Shown here piece after piece: positions 30,870-39,752 of a stretch of 64,000 bases of DNA. A program made the translations under genes and the position numbers. How positions within the stretch are numbered: the first letter of the stretch is position 1; every line of letters begins with the position of its first letter. The DNA comes from GCA-002790615 sp964438025 (GTDB lineage Bacteria > Patescibacteriota > Minisyncoccia > Moranbacterales > UBA2206). The notes below the pieces were generated by a model that saw only the letters and a program-made list of their open reading frames with translations, had not been told where the DNA came from and did not search any database. The stretch is from positions 1-64,000 of the forward strand of contig CAYTIK010000001.1 in assembly GCA_964438025.1 (NCBI GenBank), given 5' to 3'.

Positions 30870-31124
30870 CTATTTAATTAATTTCTTTTTGACGTTTTTG
30901 AAAGTTCCTTCGTCGAACTTGCCCATTTTTTTCAGCCGGTCGACAATTTTTTTGACTTGACCCCGATACATAGCGCCTTCCCGGATTTCCCGCTTACTTT
31001 TCTCTTCGCCGCGGAAGCGCACTTTGCGGGCACGCACTAAAACCCCGCTCTGCTGGACCCGGCGTCCAAAGCGGCGAATTAAACTTTCGCTGGTCTCTCT
31101 TTCTTTTCTTTTGACTTCGATCAT
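30870..31124 (-). CDS. rpsU: Ribosomal protein bS21-like
   Basis: Very basic 84-aa protein: MIEVKRKERETSESLIRRFG, RRVQQSGVLVRARKVRF and then YRGQVKKIVDRLKKMG. The first half matches bS21 (V..+..E..E..L+RF++...+.G), and the second half is an Arg/Lys-rich extension. I start at the ATG at 31124 with GGGAGGG 6 nt upstream. bS21 binds near the 16S anti-Shine-Dalgarno and helps initiation. Its place next to hisS and yqeY makes a translation role likely. Confidence 0.85.
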   Translation of the reverse strand: MIEVKRKERETSESLIRRFGRRVQQSGVLVRARKVRFRGEEKSKREIREGAMYRGQVKKIVDRLKKMGKFDEGTFKNVKKKLIK

Positions 31125-31158
31125 AAAAACCCTCCCTTCTATAATTGATATTTTTAAT

Positions 31159-32676
31159 TTAACCGTTCTGATTATTGGCCGGATTAGAGCTTTCGCCATT
31201 CCCGCTGCCCTCTCCGTTGTGATATATGATTACACTGTCAGCTTTCAATTTTTTCTTGATCAAATCGACTAATTTATCGGCGCTGACAATTTCCTGCACG
31301 CCGGTCTTCATATTTTTCACGATAACTGTCTGATCCAGCGCTTCCTTCTGTCCCAGAATCAAAGTAATTTCCACACCCAATTTATCCGCTACTTTCAACT
31401 GCGATTTAAGACTGCCTCGGCCGAAACTTTCCGCCACCAAAATGCCATTCTTCTCCAGCTCGGAAAATAATCCTAAGCTTTTTTTCTTGGCAAAATCGCC
31501 CAGTTGCGCCAGAAAGACTTTCGGCTTAGGATAGCGGTAAGCTTTGGCCTGCACCCTTTTCATCTCGCTAATCAACCTTTCCACACCCAGCGCAAAACCG
31601 ACGGCCGGCGTATCTTCGCCACCCAAAGTTTTCATCAGGCCGTCGTAGCGACCGCCGCCGCCTAAAGAATATTTCCGGCCTTCTTCCTGTCCGGACCAGA
31701 TTTCAAAAACTGTTTTGGTGTAATAATCCAAACCACGCACCAGATGCGGATTGATGGTATAAGGCAGATTTAGTTCGTCCAGATATTCCAGCAAATTATG
31801 GAAATGCAGACGGCAGTCTTCGCATAAATGATCGATGGATTGCGGAGCAGTCGCCGCTACCTGCGAACACTTGTCTTCCTTACAATCCAAAGTTCTAAGC
31901 GGATTAAACTCCATCCGTCTTTTACAATCCTGGCAGAGTTTATTTTTTTTTGATTCCAGATAATTAACGAGCAGTTCCCGGTATTCTTTCCGGCAAGCCG
32001 GACAGCCGATGGAATTGACTTGGATCTGGATAGCTTTGATGCCTAAATTTTGGACCACGCGCAGTGCGATCTGGATAATTTGCGCATCCAGAATTGCATC
32101 TTGTTCGCCAAAAGCGTCATAATTGACCTGATAATGTTCTCGATATCTGCCTTCTTGCGGCCGTTCATAGCGATAGGCCGGACCAGTGGAAAAAAGCTTG
32201 ACCGGCTTACTCAAAATATTCATGCCGTGCTGAATGTAGGCGCGGCAGATGCTGGCCGTCATTTCCGGCCGCAAGGAAACCTTATCGCCGCCGCGCGTCA
32301 AAAAACTGTACATCTCTTTTTCAATCACATCCGTGCCTTCGCCGATGCCCCGGGAAAAAAGATTGGTGTATTCCAAAAGCGGCAAATCAATCCGGGCAAA
32401 TCCATAATCGCGCGCTAGCCTTTCCGAAACGCGCCTTACTTGATCCCAATAAGGCTGCTCTTCTGGCAAAATATCTTTCATACCGCGCAATGGCTGCAAT
32501 AATAACTCTTCCCGCTCTTTGAATTTTCCGCCTCTAGCGGATCCCTGCCTGCCGGCAGGCACGGCGCTTTGGGCGGATAACACTTCTTTAAATTTCTGCG
32601 TTTTTTTTCTCATCGCTTTTTTTCGATTGCCCAACATTTTTTTCCTTTTTTTAGATTTAGCCATAAAAATTACCAT
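31159..32676 (-). CDS. hisS: Histidyl-tRNA synthetase
   Basis: Class II synthetase that charges tRNA-His. The core begins at about residue 60 (LLQPLRGMKDILPEEQPYWD). Motif 2 is FSTGPAYRYERPQEGRYREH, the histidine loop is LVRGLDYYTKTVFEIW, and motif 3 is ALGVERL. The C-terminal anticodon domain starts near 405 (PKVFLAQLGD). There is an unusual N-terminal extension of about 57 aa, first Lys/Arg-rich, then AVPAGRQGSARGG, which comes from a palindromic TGCCTGCC/GGCAGGCA repeat at 32546-32561. The start (32676 or ATG 32664) has no Shine-Dalgarno. Confidence 0.95.
   Translation of the reverse strand: MVIFMAKSKKRKKMLGNRKKAMRKKTQKFKEVLSAQSAVPAGRQGSARGGKFKEREELLLQPLRGMKDILPEEQPYWDQVRRVSERLARDYGFARIDLPLLEYTNLFSRGIGEGTDVIEKEMYSFLTRGGDKVSLRPEMTASICRAYIQHGMNILSKPVKLFSTGPAYRYERPQEGRYREHYQVNYDAFGEQDAILDAQIIQIALRVVQNLGIKAIQIQVNSIGCPACRKEYRELLVNYLESKKNKLCQDCKRRMEFNPLRTLDCKEDKCSQVAATAPQSIDHLCEDCRLHFHNLLEYLDELNLPYTINPHLVRGLDYYTKTVFEIWSGQEEGRKYSLGGGGRYDGLMKTLGGEDTPAVGFALGVERLISEMKRVQAKAYRYPKPKVFLAQLGDFAKKKSLGLFSELEKNGILVAESFGRGSLKSQLKVADKLGVEITLILGQKEALDQTVIVKNMKTGVQEIVSADKLVDLIKKKLKADSVIIYHNGEGSGNGESSNPANNQNG
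32546..32561. repeat. Palindrome TGCCTGCCGGCAGGCA inside hisS
   Basis: A 16-bp perfect palindrome with GC-rich flanks (CCGCCTCTAGCGG on one side, GGGCGG on the other). It is translated in the N-terminal extension of HisS, where family members have no counterpart. Confidence 0.55.
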
Positions 32677-32687
32677 TAAACCAACAA

Positions 32688-33320
32688 TTAGAAAACTGCC
32701 ATATTATCGAGCGGCCAAGCTCGGAGCAATACTTTACCGATAATGTCTACGCTGCCCACCGAACCCCAATAGCGCGAATCAGAGCTGAACATCCGGTTAT
32801 CCCCCAGCACAAAATATTCATCCTCGTCCAATTTTAACACCAACTCTCCTCTGGTACGAACGCTTTCCGAGAGATAGCTTTTTTCATCCAGCGCCAAGCC
32901 ATCAGGATTAGCGGAATTATAAATAAGCACCTGATTATTTTTGATTTCGATTTTTTCTCCCGGTAAGCCAACAATCCTTTTGATAAAAAATTGGCTGCGA
33001 TTCTTGGGATAACGGAAAACCACCACGTCGCCACGTTCCAATTTCTTGAACGGCTCAACCGCAAAAAAACTTTTGCCTGGTATGCCCACTACCGTCTGCT
33101 TGTAGCCGAATTCATTGATGATTAAGTATTCGTTATTTTCAAAAGCCGGCTCCATGGAAGCGCCTTGGACAAAAAACGGCTGGAACAAAAACATTCGGAC
33201 TGGGGCGATGATCAAAAAAGCCCAAAAAACAATTTTAATCAATTCCAACAGGAAGCCACCTACGCCATAGGAGCTGTTTTTTTCCGTGTTTGGCGATTTT
33301 TTTTTCTGGAAAGATTCCAT
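32688..33320 (-). CDS. lepB: Signal peptidase I
   Basis: Membrane serine protease that removes signal peptides. One N-terminal membrane helix (23-44) is followed by box B with catalytic Ser55 (QGASMEPAF), box D RGDVVVFRYP and Lys114 (FFIKRIVGLPGE), and box E GDNRMFSSDSRYWG. Length 210 aa is typical for Gram-positive-like forms. It would process the secreted proteins in this window. It is just upstream of hisS on the same strand (gap 11 bp). Confidence 0.95.
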   Translation of the reverse strand: MESFQKKKSPNTEKNSSYGVGGFLLELIKIVFWAFLIIAPVRMFLFQPFFVQGASMEPAFENNEYLIINEFGYKQTVVGIPGKSFFAVEPFKKLERGDVVVFRYPKNRSQFFIKRIVGLPGEKIEIKNNQVLIYNSANPDGLALDEKSYLSESVRTRGELVLKLDEDEYFVLGDNRMFSSDSRYWGSVGSVDIIGKVLLRAWPLDNMAVF

Positions 33321-33467
33321 CTAATAGCTAAAGGGGTAAAAATCTTCCCTTAGCTTAGCAGAAAAAAAGCTTTCTGGCAAGGCTTCTTTAGGGCTCAAAA
33401 AAGCCTAACTTTGCGCTTGGCCGCTTAGCTGTTATGATTAGATCAGCTCTTGACTGTTGATAAAAAT

Positions 33468-34937
33468 ATGCAGGTATTTTCTTACAAGCTTTTTTTTATT
33501 TTTTTGACCTTTTTGCTTTTGGGCATCATTGGTTATTTTTCTTTTTTGATTTATAAAATTGACTCTGTCGGCAAAAAAATCACCATCCGGGAAACAGCGG
33601 AAAAATCCAAGAGCAGTTTTATCAAAACCGCCCGCTCTTTCGCTGCATTGGACGCCCAAGAAAGTTTACGGGGATATTCAGAAGAGCGCCTCAATATTTT
33701 ACTTTTGGGCACAGCCGGCCAAGGCAAGCCGGGACAAAATCTCACAGATACCTTGATCGTGCTCAGCCTCAATCCCCAAAGCGGCCAAGTAGCGCTTTTG
33801 TCTTTGCCGCGAGATTTATACGTGAGCGTGCCTTTTCTAAATTTCGGAACGAAAATAAATTCAGTCTATCAGCTGGGACTCAATAATGCCGGCCAAGATC
33901 AACATGCCGCCGCGGAAATAATCCTTAAAACCATTGAGGATACCACTTCTTTGAAGCTGCATTATTATGTCATTCTTAATTTTAACGGCTTTGAAAAAAT
34001 TATCGACAGTTTGGACGGCGTCAATATTGAAAACGAAAGAGATATTTATGACGCACGCTACCCCGGACCCAATTATAGTTATGAAACTTTTGCATTGCCC
34101 AAAGGCTTCCAGCATCTGGATGGAGCTACTGCTTTGAAATATGTACGAGTCAGGCATGGTGATCCGGAAGGCGATTTTGGCCGGGCGAAAAGACAACAGC
34201 AAGTCATGGAGGCCGCCAAGAATAAATTCTTTTCCGCCGGCACGCTGCTTAATATTTTTTCTCTCAATGAAATTTTCAATGCCTTGGGAGAAAACATCGT
34301 CACCGATATCGCACCGGAGGAAATCGCCGGTTTTTTGGAACTAGCTAAAAACTTAGACACGCGTAACGCTACTAATGTGGTGCTGGATGCTTGGAAAAAA
34401 GATAGTTTGCTGAAAGTCTACCACGTGCCAACAGAGAGAGGTTTGGCCTTTGCCTTAGTCCCTCGCACCGGCAATTGGAGCGAAATCCATGAACTTTCCC
34501 GGAATATTTTCCAGCTGGAACTATTGGAGAAAAAACGCGCCGCTGTCCAAAAAGAAGAGGCGCGCCTAGCCATTCTTAATAAAAGCGGCAACTTTTCTTT
34601 ATCGGAAAAGATCAGAAAATTTTTAAATTCCGGATTGGATTATCAGAACGTTTCCCTGTTCACGGACAGAAGTTCTTTTTTGGAGGAAAAAAGCGTTGTG
34701 ATTGATTTAACGAATGGGCAGAAGCCTTTTTCTCTGGAAGAAATCGCTTTAAAACTTCCGGCGGCTGTTTCCTATCAAATACCTTACTGGCTGACAGAAA
34801 CTTTGAAGAACCAAAAAACAGATTTGGTGGTAGTGATTGGAAAAGATCTGATTGACAGCTATAATAAAGAAGAAGGGACGTTGGAAGATTTGGAAAGAAA
34901 TCAGGCAGAAGAAGAGAGCACAAATTTTCAATTTTAA
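33468..34937 (+). CDS. LytR-CpsA-Psr (LCP) family protein
   Basis: Enzyme that attaches secondary polymers to peptidoglycan. A membrane helix (about 4-27) is followed by the LCP domain (about 80-260): LNILLLGTAGQG, TDTLIVLSLNP, LLSLPRDLYV, INSVYQLG, LKYVRVRHGDPEGDFGRAKRQQ, all diagnostic with the Arg/Asp residues that hold the polyprenyl-phosphate. A LytR_C domain follows near 390-470. I use the ATG at 33468 rather than the TTG at 33450, which looks like part of a promoter region. It is divergent from lepB. Confidence 0.9.
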   Translation: MQVFSYKLFFIFLTFLLLGIIGYFSFLIYKIDSVGKKITIRETAEKSKSSFIKTARSFAALDAQESLRGYSEERLNILLLGTAGQGKPGQNLTDTLIVLSLNPQSGQVALLSLPRDLYVSVPFLNFGTKINSVYQLGLNNAGQDQHAAAEIILKTIEDTTSLKLHYYVILNFNGFEKIIDSLDGVNIENERDIYDARYPGPNYSYETFALPKGFQHLDGATALKYVRVRHGDPEGDFGRAKRQQQVMEAAKNKFFSAGTLLNIFSLNEIFNALGENIVTDIAPEEIAGFLELAKNLDTRNATNVVLDAWKKDSLLKVYHVPTERGLAFALVPRTGNWSEIHELSRNIFQLELLEKKRAAVQKEEARLAILNKSGNFSLSEKIRKFLNSGLDYQNVSLFTDRSSFLEEKSVVIDLTNGQKPFSLEEIALKLPAAVSYQIPYWLTETLKNQKTDLVVVIGKDLIDSYNKEEGTLEDLERNQAEEESTNFQF

Positions 34938-34948
34938 TAATTTGTTTC

Positions 34949-35072
34949 CCCCTTTAGAAAAGGGGGAGTGAATGCGAGCGAACGTAGCATTCACGGGGAT
35001 TTGAAATTATGTTTAGTTTTTCAAATCCCTCCCCGCTTCGCGGGACTCCCTTTTCCAAAGGGAGAAAGTTTA
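34949..35072. repeat. Palindrome-rich repeat between LCP gene and pth
   Basis: Several stems in a row: CCCCCTTTAGAAAAGGGGG, then GTGAATGC...GCATTCAC (34968-34994), then AAATCCC with CCCGCTTCGCGGG, and CCCTTTTCCAAAGGG. No gene. It is like dispersed repeats of CPR genomes and may also end the LCP message. Confidence 0.5.
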
Positions 35073-35082
35073 ATTTAAAATT

Positions 35083-35619
35083 ATGCAAATAATAATCGGA
35101 TTGGGCAATCCGGGCGAAAAATATCTCGGCACTCGCCACAATCTCGGATTTGAATATTTGGACAAACTGCAAGCGGAATGGCATTTCCCCGATTTTCAAT
35201 TGGAAAAAAAGTTTAACGCGGAAATATCTAAAAAAACACTCACAATTCGAAATTTGAAATTTGAAATTTTATTAGTTAAGCCGCAGACTTTTGTAAATCT
35301 TTCCGGCCAATCCGTTTTAAGCGTTTTGCATTTTTATAAAATCCTGCCGGAAAATATTTTGATTCTACATGACGATTTAGACTTGCCCCTCGGCACTTTC
35401 CGCCTGGCGGAAGATTCGCGTAGCGCCGGCCATAACGGCGTGCAGAATATCATCGATCTGCTCGGCACCCAAAAATTCAAAAGGCTCCGTATTGGCATCG
35501 GCGTTGAAAGCGACCTAACATCGGAAAGTTTTGTTTTGCAGAAATTTTCTCTCGCAGAACGCGAGCAAATAGAAAAACTCTTTCCGGAAGTTTTGGAAAA
35601 GATTACGGAAATTATTTAA
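35083..35619 (+). CDS. pth: Peptidyl-tRNA hydrolase
   Basis: Releases peptides from stalled peptidyl-tRNA. It opens QIIIGLGNPGEKYLGTRHN with catalytic His19 next to Asn20, then VKPQTFVNLSGQSV, ILILHDDLDLPLGTFRL (catalytic Asp) and GHNGVQNIIDLLGT. Length 178 aa is standard. A 28-bp 7-mer array (AATTTGA type) overlaps codons for IRNLKFEI near residue 60. It is followed by a terminator. Confidence 0.96.
   Translation: MQIIIGLGNPGEKYLGTRHNLGFEYLDKLQAEWHFPDFQLEKKFNAEISKKTLTIRNLKFEILLVKPQTFVNLSGQSVLSVLHFYKILPENILILHDDLDLPLGTFRLAEDSRSAGHNGVQNIIDLLGTQKFKRLRIGIGVESDLTSESFVLQKFSLAEREQIEKLFPEVLEKITEII
35244..35271. repeat. Heptamer array inside pth (AATTTGA)
   Basis: AATTCGA, AATTTGA, AATTTGA, AATTTTA in tandem, within coding sequence. 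Pth length is normal, so this may be chance. Confidence 0.4.
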
Positions 35620-35623
35620 TGAA

Positions 35624-35668
35624 ATTTAAAAAACGGGAGACCTGAATAAGCCTGCCCGTTTCTTTTTG
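35624..35668. terminator. Bidirectional terminator after pth
   Basis: The stem AAACGGG...CCCGTTT (35631-35661) has TTTCTTTTT on the plus side and T6 on the minus side, serving pth and the 75-aa membrane gene. Confidence 0.8.
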
Positions 35669-35689
35669 CTAAATTCTCTGTTTGGATTT

Positions 35690-35917
35690 TTAATATCGCA
35701 CTTTTTTAAAGTAATGACGAAAAATGTTGCGAATGGCTCTTACTATGCCGATAACTCCAGCCAAAACTGCAAAAACTCCCGCTACTCCTAAAATTCCCCA
35801 AAAGGCGATTATTATAGGAATAGTAGAGGAATCTGGCTGAAACCCGTAATATACAGCCGCTAAACCTACTAAGATAAACACAATATTCGTAATCAGATTA
35901 TCTATGTATTCCTTCAT
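35690..35917 (-). CDS. Small two-helix membrane protein, 75 aa
   Basis: Starts MKEYIDNLITNIVFILVGLA at the ATG at 35917, with GAAGGAGGG 5 nt upstream. Two membrane helices (about 9-27 and 34-58) are followed by a basic tail IRNIFRHYFKKVRY, so the C-terminus is probably cytoplasmic. No family is recognised. It is a single gene with a terminator. Confidence 0.7.
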   Translation of the reverse strand: MKEYIDNLITNIVFILVGLAAVYYGFQPDSSTIPIIIAFWGILGVAGVFAVLAGVIGIVRAIRNIFRHYFKKVRY

Positions 35918-36157
35918 TTTTCCCTCCTTCTCCACTTTTTAGTGGTTTAGATTATTTTACAGAAATTTTATATCCCATTTGGTTTTCAATGTCCCGTCCG
36001 CAAGTGATATCCTTTTGTAAATAATTACAATCAAATATGCTTACTCTCAAGCAAAAAATAAGGAGGAATTTTTGCCTTTGAACTCACGAACAGGACGCTG
36101 AAAACCAAAATATGCGATTTTCTAAAGAACCCAACAGTATAGCGCATTCTCCCGTTT

Positions 36158-36185
36158 TTGTCAATAGTCGAAAAAGTGCTATATT
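36158..36185 (+). promoter_or_regulatory. Possible promoter upstream of dprA
   Basis: TTGTCA (36158-36163) and TATATT (36180-36185), spacer 16 bp. The 35936-36303 gap contains this promoter, a GCATATGC palindrome at 36249 and no gene. Confidence 0.5.
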
Positions 36186-36248
36186 AAAAGAAAATATATG
36201 GCTTAAAAATTATTTTCCAAAGATATCCTTTCAAGTTAATCATAAATA

Positions 36249-36286
36249 ATTAGTCAAATTACCGCATATGCAATATTTTGACTAAT
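36249..36286. repeat. 38-bp GCATATGC-centred palindrome before dprA
   Basis: The outer arms ATTAGTCAAA/TTTTGACTAAT pair, and the centre is GCATATGC (36264-36271); the inner arms are imperfect. It ends 17 bp before the dprA start, so it is placed to act as an operator or 5' leader hairpin. Confidence 0.65.
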
Positions 36287-36303
36287 CGACAAAACAAACA
36301 TTT

Positions 36304-37380
36304 ATGCAATATTTAAACGCTTTAAATAAAATCAACGGCCTGGGTCCCCAGCGGATGAAAAAACTTTTGAGTTTTTTTGGCACGACCGAAAAGGCTTGGC
36401 AGGCTGGCGCGGGAGAATTGGAACAAAGCGGCATCGGCCCGGCCATGACCGAAAAAGTTATCGCCCAGCGTCCGGCAATTAATCCGGATGAGGAGTGGGA
36501 AAAATTAACCCGCGAAAATATTCAACTGCTCACGCCGGAAAATTTGGACTATCCGCAACTACTCAAAGAAATCCCCAGCGCCCCTTTTATTTTGTATAAA
36601 AAAGGTAACCTGGATTTGAATTCCGCTCCGCTCATTTCCGTGGTCGGTTCGCGCAAATTTACCTCTTACGGAAAACAAGCGACCGATTCCTTGGTGCATG
36701 ATTTAGTGCAAACCGGTTTGATTATTGTCAGCGGTTTAGCATTAGGCATTGACGGCATCGCCCACCAGGCGGCGCTCGCTAATGGAGGGAAAACAATCGC
36801 AATTCTGGGTAACAGCTTGGATGAAAAAAATATTTATCCTCGTGCCCATATCAATCTTGCACGAGAAATCGCAGAAAGCGGCGCTTTGCTTAGTGATTAT
36901 CCGATAGAGATGCCAGCAAGCGAATTTACTTTTCCAGCTAGAAACCGCCTGATTGCTGGATTATCTTTAGGCACTTTAATCATTGAAGCCGGTGAAAAAA
37001 GCGGTTCGCTCATTACCGCCCATCTAGCTTTGGAATTCAACCGGGAAGTTTTTACCGTTCCCGGTTCGATTTTTTCCGCCCAATCGGTTGGCGCTAACCA
37101 ATTATTAAAAAAAGGCGCTAAATTAGTTATGGGCGTGAAAGACATTTTGGAAGAATTGAATCTGGCAGAAAAAAATGGGATAAAAAATGTTCCTGTTAAA
37201 ATTCCCAGTAATAAAGAAGAGGAAATTCTCCTAAAAATTCTTTCAAGCGACCCGATCCACATTGACAATCTCGCCAGAATATCTAAACTGGGAACAGCGT
37301 CTCTTTCCGCCGCGCTCTCGCTGATGGAAATCAAAGGCTGGATTAAAGATATCGGAGGACAGAACTATATAATCATATAA
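36304..37380 (+). CDS. dprA: DNA processing protein DprA
   Basis: Loads RecA on incoming single-stranded DNA during transformation. An N-terminal helix-hairpin-helix region (1-65, NKINGLGPQRMKKLLSFFG) is followed by the Rossmann-like DprA domain: ISVVGSRKFTSYGKQ, SGLALGIDGIAHQAAL, ILGNSLDEKNIYPRAHI, FPARNRLIAGLSLGTLIIEA and ITAHLALEFNREVFTVPG. A winged-helix tail (about 300-358) completes it. Length 358 aa is normal. With comEC it supports natural competence. Confidence 0.95.
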   Translation: MQYLNALNKINGLGPQRMKKLLSFFGTTEKAWQAGAGELEQSGIGPAMTEKVIAQRPAINPDEEWEKLTRENIQLLTPENLDYPQLLKEIPSAPFILYKKGNLDLNSAPLISVVGSRKFTSYGKQATDSLVHDLVQTGLIIVSGLALGIDGIAHQAALANGGKTIAILGNSLDEKNIYPRAHINLAREIAESGALLSDYPIEMPASEFTFPARNRLIAGLSLGTLIIEAGEKSGSLITAHLALEFNREVFTVPGSIFSAQSVGANQLLKKGAKLVMGVKDILEELNLAEKNGIKNVPVKIPSNKEEEILLKILSSDPIHIDNLARISKLGTASLSAALSLMEIKGWIKDIGGQNYIII

Positions 37381-37442
37381 CATACAACATAGAACATAGA
37401 ACATAAATAAAAAAATGTTCCGTGCTCCATGTTCCATGCTCC
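37381..37442. repeat. Paired inverted heptamer arrays before topA
   Basis: CATACAA, CATAGAA, CATAGAA, CATAAAT (37381-37408) face ATGTTCC, GTGCTCC, ATGTTCC, ATGCTCC (37415-37442). The two halves are loosely complementary and the second abuts the topA ATG. Confidence 0.65.
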
Positions 37443-39740
37443 ATGAAGTTAGTTATCGTCGAGTCTCCCACCAAAGCCAAGACCATCGCCAAATTTTTAG
37501 GGAAAAAATATACTGTTAAATCTTCTTACGGCCACATTCGTGATTTGCCGGCCAAAGAAATGGGCATCGATATTCCCAATGATTTTGAGCCGCAATATGT
37601 TATTCCGCCCAAAGCCCAAGAGCGGGTAGCGGAACTGAAAAAATTGGCCGCCAAAGCGGACAAAGTGATTCTCGCGACTGATGAAGACCGTGAAGGCGAA
37701 GCCATTTCTTGGCATTTAGTAGAAGCCTTAGGATTGAAAAAATCCCAGAGCTATGAAAGAATCGCTTTTCACGAAATTACACCCAAAGCTATTGAAAAAG
37801 CGCTGACTAATCCGCGCGCCTTGGATTTGAATTTAATTGACGCTCAGCAAGCCAGAAGGATTTTGGATCGCCTGGTCGGTTTTGAACTTTCTCCGTTTCT
37901 TTGGAAAAAAATCCGCCGCGGGCTTTCCGCTGGCCGCGTCCAATCGGTAGCCCTGCGCTTAATCGTGGAAAGAGAAAAGGAAATTGAAAAATTTAAATCC
38001 GAAAAATTTTTTACCGTTGCCTCCAAACTGAAAACTGGCGATAAACAAGAAGTTTTTGACTCCAACCTAACCGAAATAGCCGGAGAAAAAATTGAACGAT
38101 CTCTGACTTTAAAACTATTTGCCGGCGATTACAAAATCAAAAAAACTCTCATTGATAGCCAGTCAAAGGCTGATGCCATTATCGCCGATTTAAAGCACGC
38201 CCAGTTTAAAGTCCAAAATATTACCGAAAAAGAAACTTTACGCTATCCTTCTCCGCCTTTTACCACTTCGACTCTCCAGCAAGCGGCAATTAGTGATTTA
38301 GGATTTTCTGCTAAATTTACTATGAGTATCGCGCAAAAAATTTATGAAAAAGGTTACATCACCTACATGCGTACCGACAGCCTGAATCTTTCTTTGGAAT
38401 CAATCCTCGCCGCGCAAAAAACTATCACTCAATTATTCGGAAAAAATTACGCGCTGCCTGACCCGAAATTTTATAAAACCAAATCTCAAGGCGCCCAAGA
38501 AGCGCACGAAGCCATCCGTCCGGCTTATCCTGACAAAACTCCGGATGATCTTAATGCTGAATTGGAGCCTAGCGAGCAAAAATTATATAGTCTCATTTGG
38601 AAACGCATGCTGGCTTCCCAGATGCAGCCGGCTATTTTTGATTCAGTCAAATTAGAAATTGAAGCTCTTGGTAAACAGAATTATTTATTACAGGCTAATG
38701 GATCAACAATAAAGTTCGCTGGTTATCTGAAAGTTTATCCTGCCCGCAATGCTACGCCCGCTCGCAACGATGTGGCGACTTCGGGCGAGCATAGCGTCGC
38801 AGGCGGGAATGGCAAAGCTAATGGCGAGAATCTCTTGCCTAAAATGAAAATCGGAGAAGCTTTAAGTTTGGTTGAAGCTCTCGCCGTCCAAAAAGAAACG
38901 TCCGATCCTCCGCGCTATAATGAAGCTACACTGGTAAAAGTTATGGAAGAAAATGGTATCGGCCGGCCATCCACTTATGCGCCGACTATTTCCACCATTT
39001 TGGAAAGAAAATATGTCGACAAAAACGAAGAAAAAAGATTATATCCGCTGGAAATCGGAACATTGGTCAATGATTTACTGGTAGCGCATTTTCCGGAAAT
39101 CGTGGATATTAAATTCACCGCTACTATCGAATTAGATTTTGATAAAATTGCTGAAGGCAAGCGGAAGTGGGTTCCAGTCATTGCTGAATTTTATAAGCCT
39201 TTCCATAAAAATTTGAAATCCAAAACTAAAGAAGTCAAAAAGGAAGATTTTCAGGAAAAGCTCGATCGACAATGCCCTACTTGTGGCGGCGATTTAATCA
39301 TGAAATTTGGTCGCTTTGGAAAATTCATCGCTTGCTCCAATTATCCGAATTGCCGTTTCACGGAAAAAACTGATGAAGAAAAAAAGATTGATGAAGAGCA
39401 TCAAGGAATAATTTGCGAAATTTGCGGCGCACCGATGGTAGTCAAGCGCGGCAAATTCGGAATTTTTTTAGGCTGCTCTAATTATCCGGAATGCAAGGGC
39501 ATCAAAAAAATAGAAAATAAAACCGGCGTTAAATGTCCGCAATGTGATAAAGGCGAAATTGTGGAAAGAAAAAGCCAAAAAGGCCGGGCTTTTTTTGGCT
39601 GCAATAATTACCCTGACTGCAAATTTGCCCTGTGGAGCAAGCCGAACGGAGAAAAATGCCCGCAATGCGGCTCCCTCTTAGTCTTTGCCGCTAAAGGCAT
39701 CGTCAAGTGTTCCGCTAAAGGATGTAATTTTAAGAAATAA
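37443..39740 (+). CDS. topA: DNA topoisomerase I
   Basis: Type IA topoisomerase that relaxes negative supercoils. The TOPRIM domain is KLVIVESPTKAKTIAKFLG with the DEDREGEAI acidic triad. The active-site Tyr is in YITYMRTDS (about residue 308), and EAHEAIRP follows. At the C-terminus there are four zinc-finger modules (CPTCGG, CEICGA, CPQCDK, CPQCGS). I start at the ATG at 37443, since upstream codons are repeat. An insertion of about 24 aa (PARNATPARNDV and ATSGEHSVAGGN) near residues 434-457 derives from a palindromic repeat. Confidence 0.97.
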   Translation: MKLVIVESPTKAKTIAKFLGKKYTVKSSYGHIRDLPAKEMGIDIPNDFEPQYVIPPKAQERVAELKKLAAKADKVILATDEDREGEAISWHLVEALGLKKSQSYERIAFHEITPKAIEKALTNPRALDLNLIDAQQARRILDRLVGFELSPFLWKKIRRGLSAGRVQSVALRLIVEREKEIEKFKSEKFFTVASKLKTGDKQEVFDSNLTEIAGEKIERSLTLKLFAGDYKIKKTLIDSQSKADAIIADLKHAQFKVQNITEKETLRYPSPPFTTSTLQQAAISDLGFSAKFTMSIAQKIYEKGYITYMRTDSLNLSLESILAAQKTITQLFGKNYALPDPKFYKTKSQGAQEAHEAIRPAYPDKTPDDLNAELEPSEQKLYSLIWKRMLASQMQPAIFDSVKLEIEALGKQNYLLQANGSTIKFAGYLKVYPARNATPARNDVATSGEHSVAGGNGKANGENLLPKMKIGEALSLVEALAVQKETSDPPRYNEATLVKVMEENGIGRPSTYAPTISTILERKYVDKNEEKRLYPLEIGTLVNDLLVAHFPEIVDIKFTATIELDFDKIAEGKRKWVPVIAEFYKPFHKNLKSKTKEVKKEDFQEKLDRQCPTCGGDLIMKFGRFGKFIACSNYPNCRFTEKTDEEKKIDEEHQGIICEICGAPMVVKRGKFGIFLGCSNYPECKGIKKIENKTGVKCPQCDKGEIVERKSQKGRAFFGCNNYPDCKFALWSKPNGEKCPQCGSLLVFAAKGIVKCSAKGCNFKK
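38741..38812. repeat. Palindromic GC-rich repeat inserted in topA
   Basis: CCCGCAATGCTACGCCCGC on one side faces a GGGCGAGCATAGCGTCGC-like arm on the other. Translated in frame as PARNATPARNDV and so on; TopA relatives lack this stretch. Confidence 0.5.
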
Positions 39741-39752
39741 AAAGAATAAATT